A stretch of DNA of 64,000 nucleotides from Prevotella sp. Lineage in GTDB: Bacteria; Bacteroidota; Bacteroidia; Bacteroidales; Bacteroidaceae. The stretch is from contig JAFUFJ010000020.1 in the NCBI GenBank assembly GCA_017469955.1, positions 85,174-149,173 on the forward strand, written 5' to 3'. The translations under genes and the position numbers were made by a program. Positions 53,204-62,571 of this stretch are shown in pieces; position 1 is the stretch's first letter; the number at the start of each line of letters is the position of its first letter. The notes under the pieces are model-generated. The model was given only the letters and a program-made list of their open reading frames with translations. It had not been told where the DNA came from and ran no database searches.

Positions 53204-55099
53204 ATGGACAGGTATCTTGAAATATTAAGGAATAACTGGGGCTTTACCGACTTCAGGGGAATACAGAAAGACATCATTGCAAGCATCGGTTCTGGAAGAG
53301 ACACCTTAGGACTGATGCCAACAGGAGGCGGAAAGTCCATCACGTTTCAGGTGCCAGCCTTGGCAAAAGAGGGTGTATGCATCGTCATAACTCCGCTCAT
53401 TGCCCTGATGAAAGATCAGGTTCAACACCTTCGAAGGAAAGGTATCCAGGCAGCAGCCATCTATTCCGGCATGTCAAGAAGCGAGATTATCGTGTGCCTT
53501 GAGAACTGTATTTTCGGAGGAGTGAAAATACTCTACGTGTCGCCGGAACGCATTGGTTCCGAGCTTTTCAAGCAAAAACTTCGCCGTATCAACGTAAGCT
53601 TCATCACAGTCGATGAAGCTCACTGCATCAGCCAGTGGGGATACGACTTCCGTCCCTCCTATTTACACATCACAGACCTGCGCAAACTGAAGCCAAATGC
53701 TCCCGTTCTTGCCCTTACGGCCACGGCCACTCCCGAGGTGACTGACGACATTCAACGCCAGCTTGGCTTTGAAAAGCCGAACGTTTTCCGCATGAGTTTC
53801 GAGCGCAAGAACCTTGCCTACATTGTCAGAACGGCTCCCGACAAGCACGCCGAACTGAAGCATATCCTCCGTTCTGTCAACGGTTCGGCCATCGTATACG
53901 TGAGGTCAAGGAAGCGCACCAAGGAGATTGCCGAGCTGCTTCAGTCAGACAACATCAGCGCAACCTACTATCATGCGGGGCTGGAACACAGCACAAAAGA
54001 CCTGCGACAAGAAGCCTGGCAGCACGACAAGGTAAGGGTTATGGTGGCGACCAATGCCTTTGGCATGGGCATCGACAAGCCCGACGTGAGGCTGGTCATT
54101 CACCTTGACTGCCCGAGTTCGCCAGAGTCGTACTTCCAAGAGGCAGGCCGTGCAGGCCGCGACGGGCTCAAGTCATATGCTGTTCTGCTATACAACAGCG
54201 GCGACACTCCGAAGCTTCACAAGCGCATCAGCGAGAATTTCCCTCCAAAAGAGTACGTCAGGAAGGTGTATGACCATCTTGCTTACTACTATCAGATTGC
54301 CGCAGGCAGCGGATATGGCCATACCTTCACCTTCAAACCCGGCGAGTTCTGCCACTATTTCAAGCACCATGCCATCCAGCTCAACTCTGCCCTTCACATC
54401 TTGGAGCGAGCCGGATACATCGAGTATGAGGAGGATCCCGACGCAGCAGCGCGCCTGATGTTCCTCTTAGAGCGCGACGACCTCTACCGCCTCGAGCAGC
54501 TCTCGCCCCTTGAAGAAAAGGTCATCACGACCATTCTGCGCCTCTATTCGGGCGTATTCTCCGAGTATTGCTACATTGACGAAGGCCTGATTGCCCAAAA
54601 AGCAGGCCTCCAGACGAACACGGTCTACCAGGTTCTTCGCGGACTTTCCCATCAACGCGTCATCAGCTTCATCCCCCAACGCAAGATGCCACTCATCACT
54701 TATCTGCAAGACAGGGAAGAAGGCAGCCAGATTGTGCTGCCCAAAGCGGTCTATGAAGACCGAAAGGCGCAGTATGGAAAGCGCATCGAGGCGATGGTGA
54801 ACTATGCCACTTGTGAGGATATCTGCCGCAGCAGTTTCCTGCTCAACTATTTCGGAGAAGACCGTGGAGCCGACTATCAGTGCGGGCAATGCGACGTGTG
54901 CATCGGGAAAAAGCAGCCGAGACAAGCTGCTGCCTCGGCTGAAGAGCAGGTCATGAAACTGCTGGCCGACGGCAAGGGTCACCGTCCTTCCGAACTCAAG
55001 TCGCTGGGCATCCCGACCGAAAGGCTCAGCATAGCCATCGAGAACCTTCGACAGGAGCAATGCATCATCCAAAGCGAAGGCAGGCTCTACAAAGCCTGA
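53204..55099 (+). CDS. recQ: ATP-dependent DNA helicase RecQ
   Basis: 3'-5' DNA helicase of 631 residues. Motif I LMPTGGGKSITFQ, Ia TPLIALMKDQV, II DEAHCISQWGYDFRPSY (with the aromatic-rich loop), III ALTATATP, V ATNAFGMGIDKPDVR, VI QEAGRAGRDG. A zinc-binding RQC follows (CEDICRSSFLLNYFGED and CGQCDVC), then a short winged-helix end (about 580-631) where many RecQ proteins have HRDC. Downstream of recJ in a probable operon. Confidence 0.95.
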   Translation: MDRYLEILRNNWGFTDFRGIQKDIIASIGSGRDTLGLMPTGGGKSITFQVPALAKEGVCIVITPLIALMKDQVQHLRRKGIQAAAIYSGMSRSEIIVCLENCIFGGVKILYVSPERIGSELFKQKLRRINVSFITVDEAHCISQWGYDFRPSYLHITDLRKLKPNAPVLALTATATPEVTDDIQRQLGFEKPNVFRMSFERKNLAYIVRTAPDKHAELKHILRSVNGSAIVYVRSRKRTKEIAELLQSDNISATYYHAGLEHSTKDLRQEAWQHDKVRVMVATNAFGMGIDKPDVRLVIHLDCPSSPESYFQEAGRAGRDGLKSYAVLLYNSGDTPKLHKRISENFPPKEYVRKVYDHLAYYYQIAAGSGYGHTFTFKPGEFCHYFKHHAIQLNSALHILERAGYIEYEEDPDAAARLMFLLERDDLYRLEQLSPLEEKVITTILRLYSGVFSEYCYIDEGLIAQKAGLQTNTVYQVLRGLSHQRVISFIPQRKMPLITYLQDREEGSQIVLPKAVYEDRKAQYGKRIEAMVNYATCEDICRSSFLLNYFGEDRGADYQCGQCDVCIGKKQPRQAAASAEEQVMKLLADGKGHRPSELKSLGIPTERLSIAIENLRQEQCIIQSEGRLYKA

Positions 55100-55366
55100 A
55101 GCCGAGGTGAACTGCCAAGAAAAACAACCGGGAAAGTGTTAAAAAACGCTGAAAAAGCAAGACAAAACGACGCTGAAAAGCCCTTTTCTATCCTATAATA
55201 CGTGTTTTCGGACGTAAATGAACGCCGGCAAATCGCCAAATTGCAACACAATGAATAACAACGATTTGCAACTCATCGCCTCATCATCTCCAAGCAATGA
55301 CCCCTGCATTCCGACTTCTTCGCCTGCAGAAAGAGCAGCTTTCTGAAGCTGAAAACTATGGATTCT

Positions 55367-55459
55367 CGACATGAAGTCTCAGGATTCAACGGGCAAACCC
55401 TATGCTCTGTGCACGAGAAAGGATAGCATTCTCGGTGAGAAGCCCTGACTTTCATGTCG
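55367..55459. repeat. Imperfect palindrome with GAGAAAGGATAGC motif
   Basis: CGACATGAA (55367-55375) pairs with TTCATGTCG (55451-55459), and the centre holds a small hairpin CGAGAA...TTCTCG (55414-55434) around AGGATAGC, the B motif of 9586-9600. The rest of the 55100-55660 gap shows no gene besides a terminator. Confidence 0.5.
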
Positions 55460-55534
55460 GAAACTATTAGTTTTGTCGGAAAGAATGGTCTGATTGTTAC
55501 TAAATTTTTCTACTTTTCTTGCTCTGTAAATGTT

Positions 55535-55573
55535 AAAAACCGGCAAGAATTTTTACAGTCTCATTCTTGCCGG
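55535..55573 (-). terminator. Terminator of the acyl-ACP thioesterase gene
   Basis: CCGGCAAGAAT pairs with ATTCTTGCCGG (12-base loop) and is followed on the minus strand by TTTTTAAC. It lies about 90 bases after the stop. Confidence 0.8.
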
Positions 55574-55660
55574 CTGTATGTATTTTGTCGCTGAACACAT
55601 CTGACAGCGGTGCAGAAACTGGCGCCCGCCAGCCCATTCAGCCAAGGAAACGCCCCCTGT

Positions 55661-56437
55661 TCACTGCTCTGTGAACACGACACGCCCGCGACAAACCTCC
55701 GTAAGAGCTTCGCCTTCGTCGGGCGTCTGCTTCATGATGCGCACCGAGAAGTCGCCCTCTCCCGTCTGCTCGCGATAGAAATGCAGGCGGTCGCCACCAT
55801 GTGCCTCGGCCACATAGGCAGCCTCGAAGCGCTTGATGGCATGGCTGCGATACCAGTCTACAGGCCAAAGGTCGGCAATATGCTCGATATACTTGATGCT
55901 GTTGATGTGCCCGTTAATGTCGACATCGTTGTAATAGGTGTCTATCGAGCGCACAAACTCGGCCGACTCGCCTATCTTTACCCGGCCAGACTTCTCCATC
56001 GGACAGGGCTTATCCTTGTCAATATAGCTGACGATCTGCCCGTCGCGAACCGCCAAGAGGTCGGTAGGCTGGCGCGTCTCAGTATCAATCATGGCCCATA
56101 CCGACCGACCATAGCCGTAGACTTTTCCCGTCTTTGCGTCCTCGATTTTGAAGTTACGGTTCGTAAAAAAGCGCATGACACCCTCTACCCATGTCTCCAC
56201 TGCAAACCTGACATAGGCCTCGGGCATCTCATTCATCTCGACCGCAAGTCGCGACAACACCCACGTCTTATGGATGGTATTCAGATAATGCATGCCGAAA
56301 CCACGGTCGTTGCTGTGGAAGTCGGCTGCGTTAAGCAGATGGTTTCCCAGGTGCCCGATGAAGAGACGATTGCCGAAATCGCAGTGGAAAGGCTCCGAAA
56401 GAAACTCGTAGCGCCCTGTTTTGCTTAGCTTGTCCAT
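55661..56437 (-). CDS. Acyl-ACP thioesterase (FatA/B-like)
   Basis: 258-residue cytoplasmic double-hotdog enzyme that releases fatty acids from acyl-ACP. The N-terminal hotdog has NDRGFGMHYLN and AVETWVEGVMRFFTNRNF. The C-terminal hotdog has DVDINGHINSIKYIEH with the family's catalytic Asn/His pair and a following Glu. Typical length for bacterial members. Stand-alone with its own terminator. The chain-length preference cannot be read. Confidence 0.88.
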   Translation of the reverse strand: MDKLSKTGRYEFLSEPFHCDFGNRLFIGHLGNHLLNAADFHSNDRGFGMHYLNTIHKTWVLSRLAVEMNEMPEAYVRFAVETWVEGVMRFFTNRNFKIEDAKTGKVYGYGRSVWAMIDTETRQPTDLLAVRDGQIVSYIDKDKPCPMEKSGRVKIGESAEFVRSIDTYYNDVDINGHINSIKYIEHIADLWPVDWYRSHAIKRFEAAYVAEAHGGDRLHFYREQTGEGDFSVRIMKQTPDEGEALTEVCRGRVVFTEQ

Positions 56438-56557
56438 TGTCTTTCAATAAGTAATGCCGGCCTATGGCGGAAAAAAGACGGGAGTCCAAACACACGCCTC
56501 GGAAAGGCATCTGCCTGAACTCCCAAAAGTAAACAATCTATTATGCTGCGGATGTTC

Positions 56558-57610
56558 TTACTTTACGTAGACAACAGCCAGGCGGTTAGAGGTTGTACCC
56601 TGTACACCCTTACCAGTAGCCTCGTCGACAACGACGCCACGTCCCTTCAGGTATTCAGCCACTGCATCGGCACGAGCCTGAGAGAGTTTCTGGTTGAGTT
56701 CAGCACTTCCTTCAGGAGAAGCAGTACCTACGATCTGGACGTGAGCACCCTCTTTCACTCCGTTAAGAGCCTTCTGAGCGTCAGCAGTGAGAGCAGACTT
56801 GCCCTGAGCGAAGGTTACAAACACGAGGTTCTCAACCTTGACTTCCTTAGGCTCGGCAACAGGTGCGGGAACTTCCACACGCTTCTCGACAACCTTCTCT
56901 ACTACTTCAGGCTTGCGATTGCGCAGATCGTTGATGATAGCATTCAAGGCATCAATCTCTGATTGGTCACGAAGCTGGGCAATAGCGAAGTTGTGTGTAC
57001 CGTTGGAGTTCTTGAATTTATAGACGATACCGGCATTGAGCTGAACCATCGACTTATTGATATTATACTCCATTCCCTCATATCCAGCACCGTTAAGTGT
57101 GTGGTAGATGGCGGGCTCTACATAGAGTTGCCAAGCTTTTTTCTCGCCAAGATTGAAGGTGAAGTCTAAGCCAGCTTTGGCAACAGCCGAGTTGATGTTC
57201 TTCTCTCCATAGCTGTTAAACGAGTGTCCCCAGCCTGCTCCACCGACAGCAACGAGCTCAAAGACGCGAGGAGTGCCCTTGTATCCGCCGAACCAGTTGG
57301 ACAGATTAACTGTTGCAAGCAGGTCGGTGTTGATGAAACGGACTGCTGTTCCCCAAGACTCTGCCGGCTTATTTGAGAAGTAAGCATTGCCTTCAACTGC
57401 CAGACCGAATACTGGAGTGAAGTAGCGACCTATGCGAAGACCGGCATTCGGATTGAGATCACTCATCCATGAATGGCCTGTTGTTGGGGTTGCTACGCCA
57501 CCGTTTACGCCAATGTAGAAATTGTCGAAAGTCTTGCTTCCTACTACAGTCTGAGCAGAAGCAGAAGCTGCCATGAGTGCGACAGCTGCAAATAGTACTA
57601 ATTTTTTCAT
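56558..57610 (-). CDS. OmpA-family outer-membrane protein
   Basis: 350-residue envelope protein. Signal peptide 1-19 (ASASAQ), an eight-strand-like barrel to about 205, a coiled/charged linker with repeats (VVEKVVEKRVEVPAPVAEPK) and a C-terminal OmpA/MotB peptidoglycan-binding domain (about 245-350: VFVTFAQGKSALTADAQKAL, VQIVGTASPEGSAELNQKLS, RADAVAEYL). The TASPEGS and NRLAVVYVK ends are typical. Likely abundant structural porin-like protein. A promoter about 190 bases upstream gives a structured leader. Confidence 0.9.
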   Translation of the reverse strand: MKKLVLFAAVALMAASASAQTVVGSKTFDNFYIGVNGGVATPTTGHSWMSDLNPNAGLRIGRYFTPVFGLAVEGNAYFSNKPAESWGTAVRFINTDLLATVNLSNWFGGYKGTPRVFELVAVGGAGWGHSFNSYGEKNINSAVAKAGLDFTFNLGEKKAWQLYVEPAIYHTLNGAGYEGMEYNINKSMVQLNAGIVYKFKNSNGTHNFAIAQLRDQSEIDALNAIINDLRNRKPEVVEKVVEKRVEVPAPVAEPKEVKVENLVFVTFAQGKSALTADAQKALNGVKEGAHVQIVGTASPEGSAELNQKLSQARADAVAEYLKGRGVVVDEATGKGVQGTTSNRLAVVYVK

Positions 57611-57691
57611 ACTCTTCTGAATTGAATTGTTAATAATGAAAACTATATACCTAATATTTATCTAAATATCCAGAGTCTCATGCCAGTGTCT

Positions 57692-57736
57692 TTGGGCTGC
57701 AAGCGAAGCGCCTTTGAAGGGGCTTCCTGAGCCCAA
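57692..57736 (-). promoter_or_regulatory. Leader hairpin upstream of the OmpA-like gene
   Basis: TTGGGCT (minus, 57736-57730) pairs with AGCCCAA (57698-57692), with an inner GAAGC/GCTTC pair. It lies between the predicted transcription start near 57795 and the ATG at 57610. The 57611-57982 gap holds otherwise only the promoter. Confidence 0.45.
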
Positions 57737-57802
57737 GCTGCATTATCCTTATGTTAAAGTGTCGTAAAGACGAGTAATACCTTTTATTGATCTTTATGGT
57801 TG

Positions 57803-57834
57803 CAAAGTAATACAAATTAGTCGAGACTGCCAAA
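57803..57834 (-). promoter_or_regulatory. Promoter of the OmpA-like gene
   Basis: TTTG (57834-57831) and TTACTTTG (57810-57803) on the minus strand, 20-base spacer; one mismatch to TAnnTTTG. Confidence 0.5.
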
Positions 57835-57982
57835 TTTTTTAAACATTTTTGAACATTACTTTGCCCAAGAATGCCGAAAACGAACCATTTTACAGCATTA
57901 TTAACCATTTTGTGAGGTGCCCTTCGATTATTTTTCGTAACTTCGCAACCAGTAATCATCATTTCTTTCCAACAGGTTTTCC

Positions 57983-58684
57983 ATGCGAATAGACATCAAT
58001 CCATCAAGACTTGTCGAGCGTATTGCTGCTTCGTTTGTCGTCTTCACCCGCGTTTCGTTCGGCCGCGACTTCCGGTTGCCGGCCTCATCGCTGATGACTG
58101 CCGTCGAGCACTGGCCTCTTTCTGCCTGGTTTACGTCGGCGCTTCAGGCTCTGACACTGCTGGCATTAAGCCGTTTTCTGCCGTGGTTGGCGGCCATTGC
58201 GGTGGCCATTGTGCTGCGCATGCTGGTGGTCGAACGCCCGCAAGTGTTCGGAAAGTCCTACGAACGGCTGGCGCTGGTGGTCTATGAAGTGCTGCTCTCG
58301 GCCTGTCTTCTGCATCTTGAACCGCTCACGGCAGCCGCCACTCTGTTTGCCGCAGGTCCCTTTTCACGCATGATCACGTCGCAGATGGTGATGATGCTTC
58401 CTTATGCCGAAGAGCACGAGACGGCCCGTTATCACATTGCTTTCCGCAAATACAGCACCCTGAACGGGCTGTGGCTTTTTGTTCAAGGCATAGTGCCCTT
58501 GCTGTTGATGCTCATGCTGACGGGAGGCAACTGGCAGTGGCTGGTGTTTATTCCCTGCCTCATGATGTATTTTTCCTATATGTTTGTCTACCGTCAATAT
58601 GGCGGTTATACCATTGACATCCTGCTGACCGTGGCCAGTCTGATCGAGATAACTCTCCTACTGACGGCAGCCCTCACCCTCTGA
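57983..58684 (+). CDS. CobS-like membrane protein lacking the catalytic Asp-rich motif
   Basis: 233-residue membrane protein with about six helices. Its overall pattern follows CobS (adenosylcobinamide-GDP ribazoletransferase): ASFVVFTRVSFGRDFRLP at the N-terminus, AAIAVAIVLRMLVVE, GPFSRMITSQMVMMLPYA in the middle, and a C-terminal YGGYTIDILLTVASLIEI where CobS normally has GYTGDxxG. The H-x-DGLxD segment that CobS uses for catalysis should follow LRML but is absent, replaced by a short ERPQVFGKSYER. No cobalamin genes are nearby. Either a decayed or re-purposed CobS relative; the relation is by eye. Confidence 0.5.
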   Translation: MRIDINPSRLVERIAASFVVFTRVSFGRDFRLPASSLMTAVEHWPLSAWFTSALQALTLLALSRFLPWLAAIAVAIVLRMLVVERPQVFGKSYERLALVVYEVLLSACLLHLEPLTAAATLFAAGPFSRMITSQMVMMLPYAEEHETARYHIAFRKYSTLNGLWLFVQGIVPLLLMLMLTGGNWQWLVFIPCLMMYFSYMFVYRQYGGYTIDILLTVASLIEITLLLTAALTL

Positions 58685-58706
58685 ACCATATCGTCAGCCA
58701 TACAGC

Positions 58707-58744
58707 AAGGCAGGCTTTCCCTTCAAGAGAAAGCCTGCCTTTTC
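58707..58744 (+). terminator. Terminator after the CobS-like gene
   Basis: AAGGCAGGCTTT pairs with AAAGCCTGCCTT and runs into TTTT, 23 bases after the stop. Confidence 0.8.
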
Positions 58745-58790
58745 AGGTGGAACCTGGGAATTGTGCCTGTAAAGGCTATCCTTTCACGGC

Positions 58791-58853
58791 CGTACATCTC
58801 AGGTGTATGCCTCATACATGCCGTTGGTATGCTCCATACATCTGAGATGTACG
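58791..58853. repeat. Family-1 palindromic repeat, copy g
   Basis: CGTACATCTCAG (58791-58802) pairs with CTGAGATGTACG (58842-58853); the loop holds GTATGCCTCATACATG and GTATGCTCCATACATC. It lies between convergent genes with CGAGAAAGCTGC directly after. Confidence 0.8.
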
Positions 58854-58866
58854 CCCGAGAAAGCTG

Positions 58867-61800
58867 CTATTTCTTCACTATTTTGCGCTTGTCGGCAGTC
58901 ACATAGATGCCTTTTGGCAGGTCGGAAATGTTGCCGACAAGCTTGCCATCCAGCGTGTAGATGCCCTTCCCGGCTGCTTCTTCTGCATCGGCAGTCAGGC
59001 TTTTCAGGCCGGCAAGCTGCCCTGCGATGAAGGTGACCGTATTGAGACTCTGCGCACGGTTCTCGATGTTCTGCTTCGCATCGTCGGCCAATGGCGAGTA
59101 GATCTCAAGGCTCGACTTGAGCATTCGGCCTGCCGCATGGGCAGCAACCTCTTCATAGCTCAGGGCCGAACGCCAGAAGAACAGTTCGCTCAGCTGACGT
59201 TCTACGGGCGAATCGGCATCGCCGATGGTGAAGGTCGTGCCTGTCATCGACTCTGACAGTTCTGCACTCTGACGCTCCACGTAGAGCAAAGTGCGCTTTT
59301 GGGCTGCATAATGGGTGAGCGTAACCGTGGTCCATGTGTCGTCGTTCAACACGCGATCAACTACAAGACTGTCGGCTTGGTTGGGCGTGTGATAGTAGAC
59401 TTTTCCTTCTTTATTCACACCGACCCACAGCTCTTTGTTGCGCGACTTGAACGAGATCAGCCGGCCTTCCTTGCCGCCTTTCACGCGCAGGCTGATGGTG
59501 AACGGGCTGAGTGTAGGCTCAGCAGTGAACTGAATCACGTCGCCGTTGCTGATGGTCATCGACTGCGACTGGTCGCGTTCGGGCAGTGGCTTGCCTGCCT
59601 TCAAGGCGTCGAAGAACGAAGGTGTCATGGCATACATGAACTCGCGATGGCCTGAAGTGTTGGGATGATAGACGTCGTCGCCGTTCTGATAGTTGGTTGC
59701 CCATCGGCCATTGCCGTCGTCAATCGCACCAAGTGTGTTGAACGAAGGCACGTCCCACTGGTGTATAAGCACGTTGAGCTGCTTCACATAGCTGTAGTCT
59801 GAGGCCGTGAAGTCTCCACGGGTATAGTTGTTCATCACGACAGGTATCTTCCCATCTTGGCGTGCTTTCTCGATCAGACCGAGCATGTTGTCGCGCCACT
59901 GGCTGTAGATAGCTTGCGGATTAGCAGCACCGTGAATGCCCTCATTGCCCAGCGAAAGGCCGAAGATGACATAGCGTCCGAAGTCATGTATCAACTCGTC
60001 GTAGCGGTTTTGCAGGTCGATGGTGGTGTTGCCTCCTATCGATATGCCGGAAACAGTGAATGGATTCTCGCTCACTCCACGGCGATATCTGGTCTGCAAC
60101 TGCTGCCCATACAGGTAGGCATAGCCCTGATTGCTGGCTGCTCCGGTGCCGTTGGCCACCGACGATCCGAACATTGATATCTTGTATTCGTCAATAGGAG
60201 CGTCAAGATCAAAGTCATAGTTGCGCATGTCGAGCGTCACAGTATAGGTGCCTCGGTTAAGTCTGATGTTGTCAGCTCCATAGCCTTCGCTCGGCATGGC
60301 TACCTTTGTCCGGCTGCCAGACTGGCGTCTGATAGCCAGTTGGTCGTTGTTGTTGATGGCAAAGTAGAAATACTTGTCGGAGAAAAGGAACACGGTTCCG
60401 TAGTTCAAGTCTACCTCCGAACGCCATACACCGTCACCTGCGTAGTCGAGCTTTGTATTGGACGGGCAGATGTTTCCTTTCACATACATCACTACAGGGG
60501 TCACATCAAGCTTGCCAGTCTTCGACTCATATCGCACACGTACCACACGCTCTTCATCAGCTGTATAGGCTTTTCCGTCGACGATGACTGACGTTCCTGA
60601 CTCGTCTTGGCCAAGACTTACCTCGGCACCCGAGGTCGTAATGCCCCGCAGATGCCACGTTCCCGGCTGTAGACGCAGGTAGGTCTCATAGACACCGTTC
60701 GAGACTCCCAAGGGAGCAAGCTGAACCATCTCGACGTCTTTACCGCCCTCTGAGGCCGTTCCCGACACGAAAAGCTTGGAGAAACTGAGAGGCTCGGCCG
60801 GACGTTCGGCACCCTCATACTCCTCAATCTTGATGAGATTAAAGTGACCATAGCCGGTGGAATTGTAGCGTTCGAGCGTGAAAAGTATGTTGCCATCGGC
60901 ATCAGGATACATGTAATCGCTCACGGCTACGTTGCGCACATTTCCCTGAACACCCTGACCACCGATGTCCACGCCAGACGTCTGGAACACCGTTGTCCAG
61001 TCGTTCAGTCCGTTAAGCGTATAAACCGAGTGACGGTCTTCGTTGATATTACGGCTGCCGAAGATGTAGAACTTGTAGACACTGTTCTTGTCAAGACCCT
61101 TGAAACGCATCTGACGCTTGCCGTCTACGGCTATCCACACATAGTCTTCGGTGGCAGTGGCAATAGCCAAGTCGCCGAGATTGGCATCAGTCGGATCGGT
61201 CATGCCACCCGCTGCCGAACTGCCATTGGTATACATCACGGTGACCATCTCTGCCTTGTATCCCGTATTTTCATTAGCCGAGTTCACGAGATTGACGGTG
61301 CGTCCCACGGGAATGATATAGTCAGAACCGGAAGGATCGCTGACCATGTTGTTCCAGTGGTTGCCGTTTTTGTCGGCTCCTTCTGTCTTGTGTCCGCGAG
61401 AATTATTGTTCTCGCCAACGTCAAGATATAGTTTTTGCTTGAGCTTCAACTGCTGATTAGGTCTTTCCAGCCCCGAAAGTTCCTCGACTTTGAGCGCATT
61501 GAGCATGAGCATTCGGTCGGTACGAAACTTTTTCATGGTCATTCTGATCTCGCCATTGGCATCGGGGAAGATAGGGTCGGACACCAATATCTGGTTGTTG
61601 TTGCCGTTATAGCCGTTGGCACCAATCGCCGATCCGGCTATCTGCTGATAGCCTTCCCATACGTTCTCACCACGATACTCCCACCAACCGGCTCGTTCTT
61701 CGGCGGTGTTGCGTGAGCCAAAGGAATGGAAACGATAGGCTTTCTGCGGGTCAAGGCCACGGAAAGTCATGAAAGCATGATGCTGATTGATGCTTGCAGC

Positions 61801-62178
61801 ACTCTCCAAAAAGCAGTAGTCTTCTGTGGCTGATGCGACAGCAAGGTCGCCTAACAAATCGGCAGACGGGCTGAGCAAGCCCCCTCCACCTGACTTTCCA
61901 TTGGTGGTAAAGCGAACATTCACAAACAAATCATAGCCGGTCTGCGAGTTGTTGGCATCGACAATACTGAACGATGTGCCAGGATAGATGTAGATACCTC
62001 CCATAGAACAGATGTTGTTCCAGTAATGTCCATTCGCGTCAACTCCCTCGGTTTTCATCCCTCGAGATGAGTTGTTTGACTCGCCAAAGTCAAAATACAT
62101 GGTTTGAGTCACAGTCTGTGCACTTGCCGAAAGCATCGCTACTGCCGACAATAACAAAAAGATGAATCGGTTCTTCAT
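58867..62178 (-). CDS. Large secreted SGNH-hydrolase/LamG multidomain protein
   Basis: 1103-residue exported protein. Signal peptide 1-20. Two tandem ~210-residue beta domains follow (about 25-235 and 245-455, each opening YFDFGESNN / YLDVGENNN and containing ATATEDY or SATEDYC). Then come SusE/F-like sandwiches (about 460-660), an SGNH esterase domain (about 660-860: ISMFGSSVANG with the Ser, GLSLGNEG, and the Asp-His pair in DDVYHPNTSGH), a LamG-like domain (about 880-1040) and a GIYTLDGKLVG tail. Likely a cell-surface glycan esterase with accessory binding modules; substrate not determined. Confidence 0.8.
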   Translation of the reverse strand: MKNRFIFLLLSAVAMLSASAQTVTQTMYFDFGESNNSSRGMKTEGVDANGHYWNNICSMGGIYIYPGTSFSIVDANNSQTGYDLFVNVRFTTNGKSGGGGLLSPSADLLGDLAVASATEDYCFLESAASINQHHAFMTFRGLDPQKAYRFHSFGSRNTAEERAGWWEYRGENVWEGYQQIAGSAIGANGYNGNNNQILVSDPIFPDANGEIRMTMKKFRTDRMLMLNALKVEELSGLERPNQQLKLKQKLYLDVGENNNSRGHKTEGADKNGNHWNNMVSDPSGSDYIIPVGRTVNLVNSANENTGYKAEMVTVMYTNGSSAAGGMTDPTDANLGDLAIATATEDYVWIAVDGKRQMRFKGLDKNSVYKFYIFGSRNINEDRHSVYTLNGLNDWTTVFQTSGVDIGGQGVQGNVRNVAVSDYMYPDADGNILFTLERYNSTGYGHFNLIKIEEYEGAERPAEPLSFSKLFVSGTASEGGKDVEMVQLAPLGVSNGVYETYLRLQPGTWHLRGITTSGAEVSLGQDESGTSVIVDGKAYTADEERVVRVRYESKTGKLDVTPVVMYVKGNICPSNTKLDYAGDGVWRSEVDLNYGTVFLFSDKYFYFAINNNDQLAIRRQSGSRTKVAMPSEGYGADNIRLNRGTYTVTLDMRNYDFDLDAPIDEYKISMFGSSVANGTGAASNQGYAYLYGQQLQTRYRRGVSENPFTVSGISIGGNTTIDLQNRYDELIHDFGRYVIFGLSLGNEGIHGAANPQAIYSQWRDNMLGLIEKARQDGKIPVVMNNYTRGDFTASDYSYVKQLNVLIHQWDVPSFNTLGAIDDGNGRWATNYQNGDDVYHPNTSGHREFMYAMTPSFFDALKAGKPLPERDQSQSMTISNGDVIQFTAEPTLSPFTISLRVKGGKEGRLISFKSRNKELWVGVNKEGKVYYHTPNQADSLVVDRVLNDDTWTTVTLTHYAAQKRTLLYVERQSAELSESMTGTTFTIGDADSPVERQLSELFFWRSALSYEEVAAHAAGRMLKSSLEIYSPLADDAKQNIENRAQSLNTVTFIAGQLAGLKSLTADAEEAAGKGIYTLDGKLVGNISDLPKGIYVTADKRKIVKK

Positions 62179-62212
62179 TGCGTCAAGTTTAATTATCCAT
62201 ATTTATTTTCGG

Positions 62213-62243
62213 CAAAGATAAGCCCTTTTCCGCACATGACCAA
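62213..62243 (-). promoter_or_regulatory. Promoter of the SGNH gene
   Basis: TTG (62243-62241) and TATCTTTG (62220-62213) on the minus strand, 20-base spacer, about 35 bases before the ATG. Confidence 0.6.
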
Positions 62244-62472
62244 TTTTTCTTGCAAGTATTTTTTACAAGTATCAATGGTGTATAAGGGTACACAACATAT
62301 CCGCCTCTGGCAAATTTGAAGGACAAAAGACATCTTCATGGCAGCAAAAATGAGCAGAAAGCACAAGGTGAAGACATGTCGTGTTGTGTCAAAACCCATC
62401 GACAAGAATATGTCTGATCATTGAAAACCAATAAGTTAGATATCGGCATTTGTGTCAAGTTCATAAAGGGTA

Positions 62473-62503
62473 TTGCAAAGAGATTTCATTCTTTATATCT
62501 TTG
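62473..62503 (+). promoter_or_regulatory. Promoter of the double-TonB-domain gene
   Basis: TTG (62473-62475) and TATCTTTG (62496-62503), 20-base spacer, about 69 bases before the ATG. The remainder of 62179-62571 shows nothing else. Confidence 0.6.
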
Positions 62504-62571
62504 CAAGTGTCAACTGACACCCAACAGCCTCTGCAAGGCAAGAATGTATAACCATTAAAAACGTAGAAATC

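Noticed and set aside
55610-56428. 272-codon plus-strand open frame antisense to the acyl-ACP thioesterase
   Set aside because: The thioesterase has its active-site motif and terminator on the minus strand; no promoter serves the plus frame.
57678-57962. 94-codon minus-strand frame upstream of the OmpA-like gene
   Set aside because: It overlaps the predicted promoter and leader hairpin, with no supporting protein features.
1923-58853. CRISPR array as an explanation for the dispersed short repeats
   Set aside because: Copies are kilobases apart, palindromic and variable in sequence, with no regular spacers or cas genes.
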